Positions 60,713-64,000 of a stretch of 64,000 nt of DNA are shown piece after piece. Made by a program: the position numbers and the translations under genes. This DNA comes from Streptomyces anulatus (lineage in GTDB: Bacteria > Actinomycetota > Actinomycetes > Streptomycetales > Streptomycetaceae). Positions within the stretch are counted from its first letter, which is position 1; each line of letters begins with the position of its first letter. The notes below the pieces were generated by a model. It was not told the origin of the DNA and did no database searches. It saw nothing but the letters and a program-made list of their open reading frames with translations. The DNA is taken from assembly GCF_014650675.1 (NCBI RefSeq), contig NZ_BMVK01000013.1, forward strand, positions 62,001-126,000. The letters run 5' to 3'.

Positions 60713-61687
60713 GTGAGCAGGTTCCAGGTCGTCAGCGGCAAGGGCGGCACCGGTAAGACCACGGTCGCCGCCGCCCTAGCGCTCGCCCTCGCGACCGAGG
60801 GCAGGCGCACCCTCCTCGTCGAGGTCGAGGGCAGGCAGGGCATCGCCCAGCTCTTCGGTTCCGACGCGCTCCCCTACGAGGAGCGCAAAATCGCCGTCGC
60901 GCCGGGCGGCGGCGAGGTGTACGCGCTGGCGATCGACGCCGAGCGCGCCCTCCTCGACTACCTCCAGATGTTCTACAAGCTCGGCAGCGCGGGCCGGGCA
61001 CTGAAGAAGCTCGGCGCGATCGACTTCGCCACCACCATCGCGCCCGGCGTCCGGGACGTCCTGCTGACCGGCAAGGCGTGCGAAGCCGTACGCCGCAAGG
61101 ACAAGCAGGGCCGGTTCGTCTACGACCACGTGATCATGGACGCCCCGCCGACCGGCCGGATCACCCGCTTCCTCAACGTCAACGACGAAGTCGCCGGGCT
61201 GGCCAGGATCGGACCCATATACAACCAGGCCCAGGCCGTGATGCGGGTCCTGAAGTCCCCGCAGACCGCGGTCCACCTGGTGACCCTCCTGGAGGAGATG
61301 CCGGTCCAGGAGACCGCGGACGGCATCGCCGAGCTGCGCGCCGCCGAACTGCCCGTGGGCAGCGTCTTCGTGAACATGGTCCGCCCGCACCTGCTCGACG
61401 AGGACGCCCTGCGCACCGCCGCGGGCGGCCGCCGCAAGGAGATCGCCAAAACGCTGACCCGGGCCGGGGTGACCGGTTCCGCGGCGCTCGTGCGGCCCCT
61501 GGTCGAGCAGGCGGCCGAGCACGCCGAGCGGGTCGGCCTGGAGCGGGAGCAGCGCGCGGTGCTGGCCGGTCTCGGGCTGCCGACGGCGGAACTGCCGCTG
61601 ATCGGCGACGGGGTGGACCTCGCCGCGCTGCACGACCTGGCCACGGAGCTCCGTAAGCAGGGCGCGGGGGAGGAAGGGGACGCATGA
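60713..61687 (+). CDS. ArsA/Get3-like ATPase, first of a pair
   Basis: A 324-residue P-loop ATPase with deviant Walker A FQVVSGKGGTGKTTVAAALA, switch VIMDAPPTGRITRFLNV and a helical substrate-binding region. It pairs with the next gene; in M. tuberculosis the pair (BagA/BagB) lies between crp and whiB4, the same order as here before wblA. A -10 box TAGGCT (60700-60705) ends 7 bases before the GTG, so the mRNA is probably leaderless. The role in Streptomyces is unknown; no arsenite-binding Cys are seen. Confidence 0.9.
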   Translation: MSRFQVVSGKGGTGKTTVAAALALALATEGRRTLLVEVEGRQGIAQLFGSDALPYEERKIAVAPGGGEVYALAIDAERALLDYLQMFYKLGSAGRALKKLGAIDFATTIAPGVRDVLLTGKACEAVRRKDKQGRFVYDHVIMDAPPTGRITRFLNVNDEVAGLARIGPIYNQAQAVMRVLKSPQTAVHLVTLLEEMPVQETADGIAELRAAELPVGSVFVNMVRPHLLDEDALRTAAGGRRKEIAKTLTRAGVTGSAALVRPLVEQAAEHAERVGLEREQRAVLAGLGLPTAELPLIGDGVDLAALHDLATELRKQGAGEEGDA

Positions 61688-63147
61688 CAGCGGACACATC
61701 CGGTACGGATGCGGCCGAGGCGGGTCTGGACACGGACGCGCTGCTGGACGACCCGGGCATCCGGATCGTCGTGTGCTGCGGCTCCGGCGGGGTCGGCAAG
61801 ACCACGACCGCCGCCGCCCTCGGCGTACGGGCCGCCGAGCGCGGCCGGAAGGTCGTCGTCCTCACCATCGACCCGGCCCGCCGGCTCGCCCAGTCCATGG
61901 GCATCGACCGGCTGGACAACGTGCCCAGACGGGTCGACGGCATCGACGGCGAGGGCGAACTGCACGCCATGATGCTGGACATGAAGCGGACCTTCGACGA
62001 GACCGTCGAAGCGCACGCGGACGCCGAACGGGCCAGGGCGATCCTGGAGAACCCCTTCTACCAGTCCCTGTCGGCCGGCTTCGCCGGTACGCAGGAGTAC
62101 ATGGCGATGGAGAAGCTCGGGCAGTTGCGGGCGCGCGACGAGTGGGACCTGATCATCGTCGACACCCCTCCCTCGCGCTCCGCGCTGGACTTCCTGGACG
62201 CGCCGAAGCGGCTCGGGTCGTTCCTCGACGGGAAGTTCATCCGGCTGCTGATGGCGCCCGCGAAGGTGGGCGGCCGGGCCGGAATGAAGTTCCTCAATGT
62301 CGGTATGTCGATGATGAGCGGAACGCTGGGCAAGCTGCTCGGAGGCCAGTTCCTGCGGGACGTCCAGACGTTCGTCGCCGCGATGGACACCATGTTCGGC
62401 GGCTTCCGCAGCCGCGCGGACGCCACGTACAAGCTGCTCCAGGCGCCCGGCACGGCCTTTCTCGTGGTGGCGACGCCGGAGCAGGACGCGCTGCGCGAGG
62501 CCGCGTATTTCGTGGAGCGGCTGGCCGCCGAGAAGATGCCGCTGGCCGGTCTGGTCCTCAACCGTGTGCACGGCAGCGAGGCTTCGCGGCTCTCCGCCGA
62601 GCAGGCGCTGGCCGCCGCAGAAAATCTTGGCGACGCCCGCATTGTGGATCAGAGGGCCGGGAAAGCTGGCCTTGGTGACCAGGAAGCCCCCGACCCAGCG
62701 GTCACCTCTTCCGGACCGACCGAGCCGCCCCTCTCCCCCGAGGCCGGGCAGGCGTCCGGCCCCGAGCCCGCAGCCGAGCACCAGGACACGACGGAGAACG
62801 AGCCGCCCCACGAGAACATCGCGACATCCGCGACCACCCCTGACCACGCAGCGAGCCCTGGCCGTGCGGCGAGCCCTGCGGACGCGGCCGGCCCTGCCGG
62901 CGCGACCGCCGACGAGGCCGTAGGCGTCGAGGAACTGACGGCGGGTCTGCTGCGTCTGCACGCCGAGCGCATGCAGGTCGTCGCCCGCGAGCATCGCACC
63001 CGCGACCGCTTCACCGCGCTGCACCCCGAGGTGCCGGTGACGGCCGTGGCGGCGCTGCCCGGTGACGTACACGACCTGGACGGCCTCCGGGCCATCGGCG
63101 ACCGCCTGGCGGACGGTTCCGCGCCGGCCCCTGCCGGAGCGGCGTAG
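61684..63147 (+). CDS. ArsA/Get3-like ATPase, second of a pair
   Basis: A 487-residue partner of the preceding gene, overlapping it by ATGA. Walker A is VCCGSGGVGKTTTAAALG, switch-I DPARRLAQSMGI and switch-II IVDTPPSRSALDFLDAPKRL. It continues with the Get3-like helical pair (GGQFLRDVQTFVAAMDTMFG) and LVVATPEQDALREAAYF. A disordered Pro/Ala/Glu insert (about 330-415) interrupts the C-terminal domain and is likely lineage-specific. The two probably form a heterodimer. Confidence 0.92.
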   Translation: MTADTSGTDAAEAGLDTDALLDDPGIRIVVCCGSGGVGKTTTAAALGVRAAERGRKVVVLTIDPARRLAQSMGIDRLDNVPRRVDGIDGEGELHAMMLDMKRTFDETVEAHADAERARAILENPFYQSLSAGFAGTQEYMAMEKLGQLRARDEWDLIIVDTPPSRSALDFLDAPKRLGSFLDGKFIRLLMAPAKVGGRAGMKFLNVGMSMMSGTLGKLLGGQFLRDVQTFVAAMDTMFGGFRSRADATYKLLQAPGTAFLVVATPEQDALREAAYFVERLAAEKMPLAGLVLNRVHGSEASRLSAEQALAAAENLGDARIVDQRAGKAGLGDQEAPDPAVTSSGPTEPPLSPEAGQASGPEPAAEHQDTTENEPPHENIATSATTPDHAASPGRAASPADAAGPAGATADEAVGVEELTAGLLRLHAERMQVVAREHRTRDRFTALHPEVPVTAVAALPGDVHDLDGLRAIGDRLADGSAPAPAGAA

Positions 63148-63346
63148 TCACGACCCGCCGGAGCGACGCCGGCACCGCGCGCCGGAGCGACGCGGACCCC
63201 ACCGCCGGGGCAGCACGAGCACCATCCGGAGCGACGCGGCCCCGACCTGACGGCGCTGTGCCCCCGACCTGGTGGCACAGCGGCCGCGACCTGACGGCAC
63301 AGCAGCCCTGACCTGGTGGCCCGGGCCGGCTCGGTGGTGCCGACGG
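63148..63346. repeat. Repeat-rich gap between the ATPase pair and wblA
   Basis: Contains three copies of CCGGAGCGACGC near 63159, 63181 and 63227, followed by four 22-bp tandem units starting GACCTG at 63244, 63266, 63288 and 63310. The unit pairs alternate GACCTGACGGC and GACCTGGTGGC. The genes on either side converge here. Confidence 0.85.
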
Positions 63347-63697
63347 CTACCCGACGGCCGCGTACGTCTCGTGCAGTTCCTCGTCCTCCAGCCCGATGAC
63401 TCCGGGCAGAATGCCGGTGGACCGCTCGTATTCGCTGCGTGCGGTCTCCAGCAGTCGGCGCCAGGACGTGACGGTGGGCCGGCGCCGCAGCAGTGCGCGG
63501 CGTTCCCGCTCCGTCATTCCGCCCCACACGCCGAATTCGACGCGATTGTCGAGCGCATCGGCCAGGCACTCGGTCCGCACCGGACATCCGGTGCACACCG
63601 CCTTGGCCCTGTTCTGCGCTGCCCCTTGTACGAACAGTTCATCCGGATCGGTAGTGCGGCAGGCTGCCTGCGCACTCCAGTCGGTTACCCAGCCCAT
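63347..63697 (-). CDS. wblA: WhiB-like iron-sulfur regulator WblA
   Basis: A 116-residue WhiB-family protein. The [4Fe-4S] ligands are Cys13, Cys35, Cys38 and Cys44 (AACRTTDPDELF, then AVCTGCPVRTECLADAL), followed by the GVWGG turn and basic helix TERERRALLRRRP. The sequence is that of WblA, a global regulator needed for sporulation and a repressor of antibiotic production in Streptomyces. The ATG at 63697 (MGWVTDWSAQ) agrees with the usual WblA start; a longer GTG start at 63754 is possible. It would act through the sigma factor HrdB. Confidence 0.97.
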   Translation of the reverse strand: MGWVTDWSAQAACRTTDPDELFVQGAAQNRAKAVCTGCPVRTECLADALDNRVEFGVWGGMTERERRALLRRRPTVTSWRRLLETARSEYERSTGILPGVIGLEDEELHETYAAVG

Positions 63698-63754
63698 CCC
63701 GGCGCCGTCCTCTCCCGAATCGAGGCTCCCCCACGGCGGTAGCGGCATATTCAC

Positions 63755-64000
63755 CGCTGCCAGTTGAGGACGTTACGGAAGGTGGGGACAGCACAACACC
63801 CCCTTCGGGCCCAATCTTGAATGGTCCGAACGGACTATGCGTATGCGGCAGATCACCCAGGGGAGTGAGCCGAGGACATGCGCGACTATCTCCGCGAAAA
63901 GGGGACAGTGCACTCAAGTTGCAAGGGACTTCTCGCGACATACGGGGCGATTTCGGGAGCGCCTCGATGGCTACGTGAAGGACAATGCGGTTGCTCATCC
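63755..64000. promoter_or_regulatory. wblA upstream control region
   Basis: No gene is visible. wblA is under complex developmental control in the genus, and a long upstream region is expected. Between 63780 and 63900 the sequence is less GC-rich (for example TGAATGGTCCGAACGGACTATG, including the inverted repeat GGTCCG-AA-CGGACT). This may be an operator. Confidence 0.45.

Noticed and set aside
60713..63147. Arsenite efflux ATPase pair (ArsA)
   Set aside because: The metal-binding Cys of ArsA are absent and there are no ars genes nearby; the Get3-like BagAB assignment fits better.

Overview
The window is high-GC actinobacterial chromosome, almost certainly Streptomyces. From about 16.9 kb to the right end the gene order matches the region of the S. 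coelicolor chromosome that carries tmk, topA, hppA, bldG, a Tad secretion cluster, acs, nhaA, nth, crp, a pair of ArsA-like ATPases and wblA. GTG and TTG starts, overlapping stop/start codons and probable leaderless transcripts are frequent, as expected for the genus.

Region 1 (1-2257) holds the start of a leftward gene cut by the window edge (probably a sensor kinase), a divergent LuxR-type response regulator with a 16-bp tandem repeat array between them, and a divergent TetR/DUF4345 pair sharing a long inverted-repeat operator.

Region 2 (2272-16809) is an integrated element of about 14.5 kb, an actinomycete integrative and conjugative element (AICE). It sits in a tRNA-Thr(CGU) gene and is bounded by a 44-bp direct repeat of the 3' half of that tRNA. 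It carries the usual AICE modules. For control there is a GntR regulator with a three-site operator. For transfer there are KilB-like, DUF2637 and RRQRL-type proteins, an FtsK/TraB-like DNA pump and a repeat cluster that looks like its clt site. For replication there are a Prim-Pol, a DUF3631 helicase and an iteron region that looks like an origin. For site-specific recombination there are Xis and a tyrosine integrase. At the left end is low-GC cargo: a single-gene ATPase fused to a TOPRIM/DUF4435-like domain that resembles a one-polypeptide PARIS-type phage defence protein, next to the remnant of an HNH/DUF1524 nuclease gene.

Region 3 (16965-33834) is core chromosome, all leftward: a secreted S33-type peptidase, holB, a thymidylate kinase fused to a membrane-transporter-like domain, topA, a HemK-like methyltransferase, lipoproteins, hppA, and the bldG/anti-sigma pair of the developmental programme.

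Region 4 (33914-42129) is the conserved helicase/secretion neighbourhood: a DUF1998 DEAD/DEAH helicase convergent with a leftward, translationally coupled Tad operon (Ssd/CpaE-like, TadA, TadB, TadC, a DUF4244 pilin-like peptide and two TadE-like proteins).

Region 5 (42631-64000) holds a HAD phosphatase linked to differentiation, an intergenic region with structured RNA potential at the place where S. coelicolor has a 6S-like RNA, a degenerate Fic protein, a MinD-like ATPase, a deacetylase lipoprotein, acs, nhaA, a holin-like protein, an epoxide-hydrolase-like enzyme, a MarP-type protease, two NUDIX enzymes, nth, crp, an MBL hydrolase, RidA, DUF4177, two ArsA/Get3-like ATPases and wblA. The last 250 bases are the wblA upstream region and contain no recognisable gene.
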